Assembly: GCA_963766365.1 (NCBI GenBank)
Contig: CAVXZK010000006.1
Coordinates: forward strand, 434,001 to 498,000
Source: JALORV01 sp963766365
Lineage (GTDB): Bacteria; Pseudomonadota; Gammaproteobacteria; Burkholderiales; Burkholderiaceae_F
DNA: 64,000 bases
Direction: 5' to 3'
A program made the position numbers and the translations under genes. How positions within the stretch are numbered: the first letter of the stretch is position 1; each line of letters begins with the position of its first letter. Below the pieces are notes generated by a model. That model was not told where the DNA came from and did not search any database. It saw only the letters and a list, made by a program, of their open reading frames with translations. Positions 55,720-63,689 of the stretch are shown one piece after another.

Positions 55720-56901
55720 ATGAGCGACCCCATCGTCATCGTTTCCGCCGCCCGCACACCGATCGGCGGTCTGCTGGGCGACTTTTCCGGACTGCAGGCC
55801 TGGCAGCTGGGCGCGACCGCCATCAAGGCGGCGGTCGAACGTGCCAGCGTGGCCGGTGACTCCGTCGAGGAAGTACTGATGGGCTGCTGCCTGATGGCCG
55901 GGCAGGGCCAGGCGCCGGCGCGCCAGGCCGTGCTCGCGGCCGGGCTGCCCCAGTCGGCCGGCGCAGTCACGCTGTCGAAGATGTGTGGTTCCGGCATGCG
56001 CACGATGATGTTCGCGCACGACATGCTGATTGCCAGCAGCGCCAACCTGGTCGTGGCGGGCGGCATGGAGAGCATGACCAACGCGCCGCACCTTCTGGTC
56101 GGCTCGCGCCGCGGCTACCGCTATGGCGCCTTCACCACCTACGACCACATGGCGCTCGACGGACTCGAGGACGCCTACGAGCGCGGCAAGGCGATGGGTG
56201 TCTTCGCTGAGCAGTGCGTCGCCAAGTACTCGTTCACGCGCGAAGCCCAGGACAAGTTCGCGATCGCCTCGACCGAGCGCGCGATGAAAGCAAACACTGA
56301 CGGCAGCTTCGCCTGGGAGATGGCACCGGTGACGGTCGCAGGCAAGGGTGGCGAGGCCAAGATCGACAAGGACGAGCAGCCGTTCAAGGCCAAGCTCGAC
56401 AAGATTCCGGGGCTGAAGCCGGCGTTCAAGAAGGACGGCACGATCACCGCTGCCAACGCCTCGTCGATCTCCGACGGCGCGGCGGCTCTGGTCCTGATGC
56501 GCGAATCGACCGCCGACAGGATGGGCTGCAGGCCGATCGCACGCATCCTCGCGCATGCGGTGCACGCACAGGCGCCGGAGTGGTTCACGACCGCGCCGAT
56601 CGGCGCGATCAACAAGGTGCTGGCGAAGACCGGCTGGAAACCGGGCGACGTGCACCTGTGGGAGGTGAACGAGGCGTTCGCCGCGGTGACGATGGCGGCC
56701 ATGAAGGAACTCGACCTGCCGCACGACAAGGTCAACATCCACGGTGGCGCCTGCGCGCTCGGGCACCCGATCGGCGCCTCCGGTGCCCGCATCGTCGTCA
56801 CCCTGCTGGGCGCCCTGCGCAAGACCGGCGGCAAGCGCGGCGTGGCCGCGTTGTGCATCGGCGGCGGGGAGGCAACCGCCATGGCGCTCGAACTCGTCTA
56901 G
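55720..56901 (+). CDS. Acetyl-CoA C-acetyltransferase (thiolase)
   Basis: This 393-residue thiolase cleaves acetoacetyl-CoA (or a longer 3-ketoacyl-CoA) with CoA, the last step of leucine and fatty acid breakdown; in reverse it can start PHB synthesis. Active-site Cys89 is in SKMCGSGMRTMM, the His in GGACALGHPIGASGARI, and the second Cys in ALCIGGGEATAMALE. AAAGGAGAAAG precedes the ATG. It starts 15 bases after the aceK stop. The tetrameric biosynthetic type (PhaA/AtoB-like) is favoured by the sequence, which would also fit the PhaM gene near the window start. Confidence 0.95.
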   Translation: MSDPIVIVSAARTPIGGLLGDFSGLQAWQLGATAIKAAVERASVAGDSVEEVLMGCCLMAGQGQAPARQAVLAAGLPQSAGAVTLSKMCGSGMRTMMFAHDMLIASSANLVVAGGMESMTNAPHLLVGSRRGYRYGAFTTYDHMALDGLEDAYERGKAMGVFAEQCVAKYSFTREAQDKFAIASTERAMKANTDGSFAWEMAPVTVAGKGGEAKIDKDEQPFKAKLDKIPGLKPAFKKDGTITAANASSISDGAAALVLMRESTADRMGCRPIARILAHAVHAQAPEWFTTAPIGAINKVLAKTGWKPGDVHLWEVNEAFAAVTMAAMKELDLPHDKVNIHGGACALGHPIGASGARIVVTLLGALRKTGGKRGVAALCIGGGEATAMALELV

Positions 56902-56965
56902 GGCACGGCGCGCTTCACCGCATGTTCGGCACCGATGACCTGCCGCATTTCATCGTGAGCGCGCG

Positions 56966-57640
56966 ATGAGCACCGTCCTCGTCATCGGCGCATCACGCGG
57001 CATCGGGATGGAATTCGTCCGGCAATACGCCGCGGACGGCGCACGCGTGATCGGCACGGTGCGCCGCTCCGAGGACGCCCCAAGGCTGCGCGAACTGGGC
57101 GCCAAGCCTCTGGTGCTGGACGTGGTCGACGAAGGCACGGTGGCGGAGTTCGGCGTGCAGTTGCACGGTGAACGCCTCGACGTCGTGATACTCAACGCCG
57201 GCGTCTACGGGCCGCGGACGACGGCGATCGCGGCTCCCGGCGGACTCGACTTCGATGCCGTCATGCACACCAACGTGCGCGCGCCGATGCAGCTGATCCC
57301 GCAGCTGGTTCCCGGGCTGGCCGCCGCCGCCGGCAAGCTCGCGCTGATCTCGAGCAGGATGGGCTCGATTTCACTGATGAGCAGCACCTCCGGCTGGCTC
57401 TACCGCACAAGCAAGGCTGCGGCCAACGCCGCGCTGCGCGCGTCGAGCCTCGAGCTCGGGCCGCGCGGCATCGTCTGCATATCATTTCATCCGGGGTGGG
57501 TGCGCACGGAGATGGGCGGCGCTGGCGCCGACATCGACGCGGCGACCAGCGTGGCCGGCATGCGGCGCGTGCTGGCCACGGCGAACGCCTCGCAGAACGG
57601 GAAATTCCTCAACTTCAACGGCGAACAGCTGTCCTGGTGA
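56966..57640 (+). CDS. SDR family oxidoreductase
   Basis: This 224-residue SDR of the short CsgA/sniffer-like type has VIGASRGIGMEFVRQYA with the GxxxGxG cofactor motif, GTVRRSEDA (basic, NADP-leaning) and ILNAGVYGPR in place of NNAG. SSRMGSISLM follows and YRTSKAAANAAL gives the Tyr-Lys pair; the C terminus is QNGKFLNFNGEQLSW. It resembles the C-factor-like reductases of unknown role. The gap from the thiolase stop is 64 bases. The RidA gene follows at once (3 bases). It may reduce a carbonyl intermediate of the pathway, but no specific substrate is suggested. Confidence 0.9.
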   Translation: MSTVLVIGASRGIGMEFVRQYAADGARVIGTVRRSEDAPRLRELGAKPLVLDVVDEGTVAEFGVQLHGERLDVVILNAGVYGPRTTAIAAPGGLDFDAVMHTNVRAPMQLIPQLVPGLAAAAGKLALISSRMGSISLMSSTSGWLYRTSKAAANAALRASSLELGPRGIVCISFHPGWVRTEMGGAGADIDAATSVAGMRRVLATANASQNGKFLNFNGEQLSW

Positions 57641-57643
57641 AAA

Positions 57644-58036
57644 ATGAGTGATCGGCGCTTGATCTCTTCAGGTTCCGCGTTCGAAGCGATCGCCGGCTAC
57701 AGCCGCGCCGTTGTCGAAGGCGACTACGTGCATGTCGCCGGCACCACCGGATTCGACTATGCGGCCATGACGATCGATGCCGATCCTGCCGCCCAGACGC
57801 ACCAGTGTTTCCGCAACATCGCTGCCGCACTGGAGCAGGCGGGTTGCTCACTCGACGACGTCGTGCGGGTCCGCTACTTCCTCACGGAACCGTCATTGTT
57901 CGAACAAGTCGCGCCGATATTTGGCCAGTATTTGAAAACCGCCCGGCCGGCAGCGACGGCTATCGTCTGCGGCCTTGTTGATGCACGCATGAAGATAGAA
58001 ATCGAAGTGACAGCGCGACGCCGCGCCTGGAGTTGA
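57644..58036 (+). CDS. RidA family protein
   Basis: This 130-residue member of the RidA (YjgF/UK114) family hydrolyses reactive enamine or imine intermediates or has another subgroup function. Typical pieces are FEAIAGYSRAVVEGDYVHVAGTTG near the start, AQTHQCFRNIAAALEQAGCSLDDVVRVRYFLTE in the middle and ARPAATAIVCGLVDARMKIEIEVTA at the end. The Arg that defines active RidA is not at its canonical place in the C-terminal segment (CGLVDARMKIEIE), so it may belong to one of the Rid2-7 subgroups. It starts 3 bases after the SDR stop and is surely co-translated. Confidence 0.93.
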   Translation: MSDRRLISSGSAFEAIAGYSRAVVEGDYVHVAGTTGFDYAAMTIDADPAAQTHQCFRNIAAALEQAGCSLDDVVRVRYFLTEPSLFEQVAPIFGQYLKTARPAATAIVCGLVDARMKIEIEVTARRRAWS

Positions 58037-58091
58037 GACAATGCGGGATCCGACAACGTCCGTCCGGATGTGTCGCTAGACGCTGACTGAC

Positions 58092-58589
58092 ATGCCACTG
58101 CAGCTTTTCATCGTGCTCGTGTTCGGCATCTGCTGCTGGCTCGCGATCGCCATCATCGAGCCGGTCATGCGCAGCTTCGCCGTCGAAGCCGGGATGTCGA
58201 GCTGGCTGTTCATCGCGATCCCGGGCCTGCTGGCGATGCTCTTCGCGGTGCTGTCGTACCTGCGTGCATCGACGGCAGTCACCAGCATGGACAAGTCGTT
58301 GTCGCGTGCGCTGCTGGTCGCGCTGGCCACCTGGATTGCGGTCGCCGGGATAATCGCCTGGCTCTGGTGCCCCTCGCACAGCGCGCTTCGGTGCACGTCG
58401 TATGCGCTGATGATGACCGGCATCGTCGGCGGCGGGCCGCTGCTGGCCGGCGCGATGATCGCCGGCACCCTCGTGGGCCTGGTGCTGCGCTACCGACCGG
58501 CCTGGGTATCCTTCCCCGACCGGCCGAAGAAGCCGGCCGACGAAGCGCCCGTCTGCCCGCTGGACGCGACCACAATTGATGCTCGCTGA
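58092..58589 (+). CDS. Small multi-pass membrane protein of unknown function
   Basis: This is a 165-residue protein with four predicted helices: about 3-24 (LQLFIVLVFGICCWLAIAII), 38-56 (LFIAIPGLLAMLFAVLSYL), 74-93 (ALLVALATWIAVAGIIAWLW) and 104-125 (ALMMTGIVGGGPLLAGAMIAGTL). A polar tail ends CPLDATTIDAR. No family is recognised. It begins 55 bases after RidA and its stop overlaps the acyl-CoA dehydrogenase start by 11 bases, so it is co-translated with that gene. It may be a membrane partner, but nothing shows it. Confidence 0.75.
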   Translation: MPLQLFIVLVFGICCWLAIAIIEPVMRSFAVEAGMSSWLFIAIPGLLAMLFAVLSYLRASTAVTSMDKSLSRALLVALATWIAVAGIIAWLWCPSHSALRCTSYALMMTGIVGGGPLLAGAMIAGTLVGLVLRYRPAWVSFPDRPKKPADEAPVCPLDATTIDAR

Positions 58590-59703
58590 CGAACACAGGC
58601 AGTTGCGCGACGCGCTGCGCGACTTCGCCGAACAGCAGCTGGCGCCCCACGCTGCCGAGTGGGATCGCAAGGCCAGCTTTCCACGCGCGGCACTGAAGCA
58701 GCTCGCCGCCCTCGGCACCTTCGGCATTGCGGTGCCCGAGACCTACGGCGGCGCCGGCATGGATTACACCGCGCTCGCTGTCGCGCTCGAAGAAATTGCC
58801 GCCGGCGACGGCGCCACCTCGACGATCATCAGCGTCAACAACTGTCCGGTCTGCTCGATCCTGATGGCGTGGGCCAGCGAGGAGCAGAAGCAGCGCTACC
58901 TGGTGCCGCTGGCCCGCGGCGACATGCTCGGCGCGTTCTGTCTGACCGAGCCGCATGTCGGGTCCGAGGCGTCCGGATTGCGCACGAGCGCCGTGCGCGA
59001 CGGTGGTGACTGGGTTCTCAATGGCGTCAAGCAGTTCATCACCAGCGGGAAGAACGCCGACATCGCGATCGCGCTGGCGGTGACGGACAAGACCGCGGGC
59101 AAGCGTGGCATCAGCGCCTTCATCGTCGACACGAAGACCCCGGGTTATGTCGTGGCCCGGATCGAGGAGAAGCTCGGCCAGCATGCGTCGGACACCGCGC
59201 AGATTGTCTTCGAGGATTGCCGCGTCGAGGCGGCGAACCTGATCGGCGACGAAGGCGCGGGCTACAAGATCGCGCTGTCCGGCCTCGAGGGCGGCCGCAT
59301 CGGCATCGCCGCGCAGTCGCTAGGCATGGCGCGTGCGGCGTACGAGGCGGCGCTGAAGTACGCCCGTGAACGCGTCGCCTTCGGCCAGCCGATCTTCGAC
59401 CACCAGGCGGTGCAGTTCCGGCTCGCCGACATGGCCACGCAACTCGAAGCGGCACGCCAGCTGATCCACCATGCGGCCGCGCTGAAGGACGCCGGAGAGC
59501 CGTGCCTGAAGCAGGCGGCGATGGCCAAGCTCTTTGCCTCCGAAATGGCAGAGCGCGTCTGCTCGGACGCGATCCAGATTCACGGCGGTTACGGCTACGT
59601 CGCCGACTTTCCCGTGGAACGCATCTACCGCGATGTACGCGTATGCCAGATCTATGAAGGCACCAGCGACATCCAGCGCATCCTGATCGCGCGCAACCTG
59701 TAG
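58579..59703 (+). CDS. Acyl-CoA dehydrogenase (short/branched-chain type)
   Basis: This 374-residue FAD acyl-CoA dehydrogenase shows AFCLTEPHVGSEASGLRTSA (flavin/CoA loop), FITSGKNADIAIALAVTDK and GYVVARIEEKLGQHASDTAQIVFEDCRV. The catalytic Glu is in the usual place: VCQIYEGTSDIQRILIARNL. This sets it apart from the isovaleryl-CoA dehydrogenase at 50940. It may act on butyryl-, isobutyryl- or 2-methylbutyryl-CoA. The start at 58579 overlaps the membrane protein gene by 11 bases; a TTG one codon earlier is possible. Together with ivd and the thiolase it points to broad branched-chain acyl-CoA breakdown. Confidence 0.94.
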   Translation: MLADEHRQLRDALRDFAEQQLAPHAAEWDRKASFPRAALKQLAALGTFGIAVPETYGGAGMDYTALAVALEEIAAGDGATSTIISVNNCPVCSILMAWASEEQKQRYLVPLARGDMLGAFCLTEPHVGSEASGLRTSAVRDGGDWVLNGVKQFITSGKNADIAIALAVTDKTAGKRGISAFIVDTKTPGYVVARIEEKLGQHASDTAQIVFEDCRVEAANLIGDEGAGYKIALSGLEGGRIGIAAQSLGMARAAYEAALKYARERVAFGQPIFDHQAVQFRLADMATQLEAARQLIHHAAALKDAGEPCLKQAAMAKLFASEMAERVCSDAIQIHGGYGYVADFPVERIYRDVRVCQIYEGTSDIQRILIARNL

Positions 59704-59739
59704 CGTGCCCGGCCCGGTGTCGATATGGAGGTCCGGGGC

Positions 59740-60507
59740 ATGAGCGGAGCCGACTCCACCCAGCGGTTTTCGGATCGGGTCGAGGCCTACCTCGCCGGCC
59801 GTCCGAGATATCCCGCGGCGATCGTTGATCACCTGAGCGATTGCGGCGCCCTGCCCGCCCGCGGTGTTGTTGCCGACATCGGCGTCGGCACCGGCCTGTC
59901 TGCAGAGCCGTTCCTCGCCGCCGGCCATCGCGTCATCGGGGTCGAACCGAACGCCCCGATGCGCGCAGCCGGCATGGAATACCTGGCGCGTTTTCCCGCC
60001 TACAGCGGCCACGACGGCACAGCGGACGCGACGGGCCTCGATGCCGCGTCGGTCGACCTTGTCATCGCCGCGCAGGCGTTTCACTGGTTTGACGCCGCGC
60101 GCTTCCGCACCGAGTCGCAGCGGATCCTGCGGCCGGGCGGGTGGGCAGCGTTGATCTGGAACGACCGCGACCTTACCGGCACGCCGTTCCTGGCGGGCTA
60201 CGAGGCGTTGCTCCTGGACTACGGCAACGACTACCGCGCGATCCGCTACAGGCACCAGGGCACGGACTCGATCCCGGTGTACTTCGGCGGCCGCGCACCG
60301 GCCGTCGCTGAATTCCCCCACCAGCGAAAGATGAACTGGGCCGCGGTCGCCGCCCTGGCCGGTTCCGCGTCTTACCTCCCGGCCGAGGGACAGCCAGGGC
60401 ACGCCGATTTCATCGCAGGCCTGAAGGCGCTGTTCGGCGCGCAGGCGGTCAACGGCGCAATCGACATGCGCTATACCTGTCGCGTGCACGCAGGCCGGCT
60501 CACCTGA
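59740..60507 (+). CDS. SAM-dependent methyltransferase
   Basis: This 255-residue class I methyltransferase shows RFSDRVEAYLAGRPRYPAAIVDHL at the start, SAM motif I VADIGVGTGLSAEPFLA (about 45-61), and acidic end of beta-2 VIGVEPNAPMRAAG. DLVIAAQAFHWFDAARFRTESQRILRPGGWAALIWND carries motifs II-III. The HWFD sequence is shared with a group of uncharacterised methyltransferases similar to trans-aconitate methyltransferase. GGAGG lies 8 bases before the ATG at 59740, which is preferred to an ATG at 59725. The substrate is unknown. It follows the acyl-CoA dehydrogenase by 36 bases. Confidence 0.9.
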   Translation: MSGADSTQRFSDRVEAYLAGRPRYPAAIVDHLSDCGALPARGVVADIGVGTGLSAEPFLAAGHRVIGVEPNAPMRAAGMEYLARFPAYSGHDGTADATGLDAASVDLVIAAQAFHWFDAARFRTESQRILRPGGWAALIWNDRDLTGTPFLAGYEALLLDYGNDYRAIRYRHQGTDSIPVYFGGRAPAVAEFPHQRKMNWAAVAALAGSASYLPAEGQPGHADFIAGLKALFGAQAVNGAIDMRYTCRVHAGRLT

Positions 60508-60563
60508 AGTCCCGTTGGGTCAGCACGTAACATCCGGGTTCCGGAATTCCTGCCCGGCACGCC

Positions 60564-61169
60564 ATGGCCTCCGCGATTGATTTCTACTTCGACTTTTCTT
60601 CGCCCTACTCGTACCTCGCTTCCGAGGAAATCGAGGCGCTCGCCGAGCGCCACGGACGGGAGATCTGCTGGCGGCCGATCCTGCTGGGCGCCGTGTTCAA
60701 GTCGGCGGGTAGCACGCCACTGACGGAGGGCTATGGTCCGAAGGCGCGCTATTCGGTGCGCGACTTCGCTCGCTCGGCGGCGTTCGTCGGTGTTCCCTAC
60801 CGCCACCCGACGGTGTTCCCGGTCGGCGCGGTGGCGGCGTCACGCGCCGTCCTGTGGCTGCAGCGCGAGTCCCCGGCCCAGGCGGCGCCTTTCATCCATG
60901 CGGTGTTCCGCGCGCTCTTCGTTTCCGATCGCGACATCAGCGAGGTGCCGGTGGTCATGGAACTGGTGCAGAAACTGGGCATCGACACCGACCGGCTGGC
61001 GGCAGGCATCCAGGAGGAGGCGATCAAGACCGCGCTGCGCACCGAGGTGGAACAGGCGATCGCGCGCGGCGTGTTCGGCGCGCCGGCGATGTTCGTCGAC
61101 GGCGAGATGTTCTGGGGCCACGATCGACTGCCGCAGGTCGAGCGCTGGATCGCCACCGGCCCGTTCTAG
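60564..61169 (+). CDS. 2-hydroxychromene-2-carboxylate isomerase/DsbA-like protein
   Basis: This 201-residue protein has the kappa-class GST/DsbA fold of 2-hydroxychromene-2-carboxylate isomerases. It begins DFYFDFSSPYSYLASEEI with the catalytic-type Ser (about 12-13) in place of a redox Cys, followed by WRPILLGAVFKSAG and ends GVFGAPAMFVDGEMFWGHDRLPQVERWI, the conserved cis-Pro loop. Such enzymes use glutathione in aromatic degradation, but most genome members have unknown substrates. The gap to the methyltransferase gene is 56 bases. The following gene encodes a GST, so the pair may share glutathione-dependent detoxification. Confidence 0.92.
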   Translation: MASAIDFYFDFSSPYSYLASEEIEALAERHGREICWRPILLGAVFKSAGSTPLTEGYGPKARYSVRDFARSAAFVGVPYRHPTVFPVGAVAASRAVLWLQRESPAQAAPFIHAVFRALFVSDRDISEVPVVMELVQKLGIDTDRLAAGIQEEAIKTALRTEVEQAIARGVFGAPAMFVDGEMFWGHDRLPQVERWIATGPF

Positions 61170-61187
61170 CGGTTCACGGACACGACC

Positions 61188-61790
61188 ATGGGCATCACGG
61201 TCTTCGGTACCAGTACCTCCGGCAACTGCCACAAGGTCCGCATGTTGCTCGATATCACGGAGCGAGCTTACGCATGGCGCGAAATCGACGTGATGAAGGC
61301 CGAGACGCGCACACCCGAGTTCCTGAAGCTCAATCCGAACGGCAAGGTTCCGGTGGTTCAACTCGAGGACGGCAGCACGCTGGCCGAATCAAACGCGATC
61401 CTCTGGTATTTCGGAGAAGGCAGCGCGCTGATCCCCGACGATCGCCTGCAGCGCGCGCGCATGCTGCAGTGGATGTTCTTCGAGCAGTACACGCACGAGC
61501 CGGCGATCGCAGTCGCCCGCTTCATCCGGGTGTTCCTGCAGCGCGATGACGACCCGCGATTACCGGACCTGCTGGCACGGGGCCAGCGTGCCCTGACGGT
61601 CATGGAACAACACCTGGCCGACCGCGCGTTCTTCGTAGGCGATCACCTGAGCCTCGCCGACCTGGCGCTCTTCGCCTATACCCACCGCGCCCCCGACGGT
61701 GGCTTCGACCTCGCTACCTATCCGGCCATCGGCCGCTGGCTTGACCGCTGCCGGACGGAGCCTGGAGTCACCGAGATGCCAGCAAAATGA
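61188..61790 (+). CDS. Glutathione S-transferase family protein
   Basis: This 200-residue GST has an N-terminal thioredoxin-like domain (about 1-80) with TSTSGNCHKVRMLLDIT, FLKLNPNGKVPVVQLEDG (glutathione-binding Val-Pro) and LAESNAILWYFGEG (Glu-Ser of the G-site). A C-terminal helical domain follows with FFVGDHLSLADLALFAYTH (N-cap box). Ser or Cys in SGNCH may be the active residue. It follows the chromene-type isomerase by 18 bases and overlaps the DinB gene by 4 bases (ATGA). Confidence 0.94.
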   Translation: MGITVFGTSTSGNCHKVRMLLDITERAYAWREIDVMKAETRTPEFLKLNPNGKVPVVQLEDGSTLAESNAILWYFGEGSALIPDDRLQRARMLQWMFFEQYTHEPAIAVARFIRVFLQRDDDPRLPDLLARGQRALTVMEQHLADRAFFVGDHLSLADLALFAYTHRAPDGGFDLATYPAIGRWLDRCRTEPGVTEMPAK

Positions 61791-62377
61791 GCGAGCTGGC
61801 GCACTTCAGGCTGCTCGCGCGGGCCAACCGGCTTGCCAACCATCGACTGCACGGCGCCTGCCTGCAACTCACCGCGGCGGAGTTCACCGCCCCGCGCGTG
61901 AGCTTCTTCCCGAGCCTGTGGGCGACGCTGAATCACATCCTGATCGTCGACTGGTACTACATCGCGGCGCTGTACCGCGAGGCCGACATGCGCAGGGCCT
62001 TCGCCAGCGAGACACCGTTTGACCGGATGGCGGAGCTTGCGGCAGCACAGGTCGTGGCAGACGAACGCCTGATCGCCTGGTGCGAGGCCGCTGACGATGC
62101 GGCGCTGGACGCCGAGGTCGCGATGGATCGCGCGAGCTACGTGCAGCGCGACCGCGCCCGGCATGTTCTGATGCATTTGCTGACACACCAGATCCATCAT
62201 CGCGGGCAGGTGCACGCGATGCTCGCCGGGACCCGCATTGCACCGCCGCAGCTCGACGAGTTCCTGATGCCAAGCGAGAGCCGCTTCCGCGTCAGCGACC
62301 TGGCGGCGCTCGGCTGGTCGGAAGCGGACTTGTTCGGCGCCTTCGCCGCCGACGACGCGCGGCGTTCATCCAAGTGA
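61787..62377 (+). CDS. DinB family protein
   Basis: This 196-residue protein is of the DinB/YfiT four-helix-bundle family, which binds a metal through three His residues and in some cases transfers thiols such as glutathione, mycothiol or bacillithiol. His residues in WATLNHILIVDWYY and in LMHLLTHQIHHRGQVHAML (HIHHRG type) form the metal site. It starts 4 bases inside the GST gene and ends 4 bases inside the MFS gene, so the three are translated as a block. A thiol-related role beside GST-like genes is plausible. Confidence 0.92.
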   Translation: MSELAHFRLLARANRLANHRLHGACLQLTAAEFTAPRVSFFPSLWATLNHILIVDWYYIAALYREADMRRAFASETPFDRMAELAAAQVVADERLIAWCEAADDAALDAEVAMDRASYVQRDRARHVLMHLLTHQIHHRGQVHAMLAGTRIAPPQLDEFLMPSESRFRVSDLAALGWSEADLFGAFAADDARRSSK

Positions 62378-63624
62378 CACGCAAGCCGGCCATCCCCTTC
62401 ATCCTGATCACCGTCGTCATCGACGTGATGGGATTCGGGCTGCTGCTGCCAGTGCTGCCCGCCCTGGTCGGCGAGTTCACGACGAGCCGGGACGCGCAGA
62501 CCTACTGGTACGGCGCGATGATCATCGCGTTCGGGTTGACGCAATTCGTCTGCGCGCCGATCCTCGGCGCGCTGTCGGACCGCTACGGGCGCCGTCCGGT
62601 ACTGCTGCTGTCGATCGCCGGACTGGGGTCGATGTTCCTGCTGTCGGCGCTGGCGCAGTCGGCTGAGGCGCTGGTGGCACTGCGCATCATGGGCGGCGCG
62701 CTTGCTGCCAATTTCGCGGTCGCCAATGCCTATGTGGCGGACATCACGACGCCCGAGAAGCGCGCGAAGAGCTTCGGCATGATCGGAGCGGCCTTCGGCA
62801 TCGGTTACGTGGTCGGGCCAATGGTCGGTGGTCTGCTCGGGGCCATCGACATCCGCTTGCCCTTCTACGCGGCCGCCGGGCTGTCAGTGCTCAACCTGCT
62901 GTACGGCTGGCTGGTGCTGCCAGAATCGCTGCCGCATCGCGCCCATGGTGAGCGCCCGCGGCTCGACTTCAAGCGCATGAACCCGATCAGTTCCCTCTAT
63001 GGGCTGACACGGCTGCGCAACGTCGGCGTGCTGGTGGCGGTGATCGCGCTCGCCAACCTTGCGCAGTTCATCCTGCACACCACCTGGGTGCTGTACACGC
63101 AGTTCCGCTTCGACTGGGGCCCGCGCGAGACCGGCCTGTCGCTCTTTGTCGTCGGGCTGATGGCGGCGCTGGTGCAGGGCGGCCTGCTCGGCTGGCTGCT
63201 GCGCCAGTTCGGCGAACGACGGCTGGTGCTCGCAGGGCTGGCGTCCGGCACGATGGCCTACGTCGCCTACGGCCTGACGACGGTGGGCTGGCTGATGTAC
63301 GCGATCATCTTCGCCAATCTGCTGGCCTTCGGCATCGGTCCTGCGCTGCACGCGATCATCTCGAAGGCGGCCGATCCGAAGGAACAGGGCCTGGCGATGG
63401 GCTCACTGTCGTCGATGAACTCGCTACTGGCGGCCGTTGCTCCTTTGATCGGTGCCCCGCTGCTGGCGGAAGCGAGCCATCTGCCCGCTGGCGACTGGCG
63501 CATCGGCGCGCCTTTCTTCATGTCGGCGGCGCTGAGCCTGGTGGCTCTGGTGCTGGCCGTCGTGCACTTCCGGCGTCACCGAGAAAAGGGCGTCGCCCAC
63601 GTCGCTCCGCTGACGCACAGCTGA
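62374..63624 (+). CDS. MFS transporter, TetA-like (DHA1) efflux protein
   Basis: This 416-residue inner-membrane antiporter-type protein has about 12 helices. IPFILITVVIDVMGFGLLLPVLPALVGEF is helix 1 of the tetracycline-resistance-like group; motif A appears as GALSDRYGRRPVLLLS; motif C-like GxxxGP is in FGIGYVVGPMVGGLLG. The start is GTG at 62374 (overlap GTGA with dinB). Such carriers export drugs or metabolites by proton exchange. Tight linkage with GST and DinB suggests export of a conjugated compound, but that is inference. Confidence 0.92.
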   Translation: MTRKPAIPFILITVVIDVMGFGLLLPVLPALVGEFTTSRDAQTYWYGAMIIAFGLTQFVCAPILGALSDRYGRRPVLLLSIAGLGSMFLLSALAQSAEALVALRIMGGALAANFAVANAYVADITTPEKRAKSFGMIGAAFGIGYVVGPMVGGLLGAIDIRLPFYAAAGLSVLNLLYGWLVLPESLPHRAHGERPRLDFKRMNPISSLYGLTRLRNVGVLVAVIALANLAQFILHTTWVLYTQFRFDWGPRETGLSLFVVGLMAALVQGGLLGWLLRQFGERRLVLAGLASGTMAYVAYGLTTVGWLMYAIIFANLLAFGIGPALHAIISKAADPKEQGLAMGSLSSMNSLLAAVAPLIGAPLLAEASHLPAGDWRIGAPFFMSAALSLVALVLAVVHFRRHREKGVAHVAPLTHS

Positions 63625-63689
63625 TTCGCACGGCTACCATTCGCCTGACGGCGCCGCGCGAGACGCCGCGATTCATCCGGACCACAACG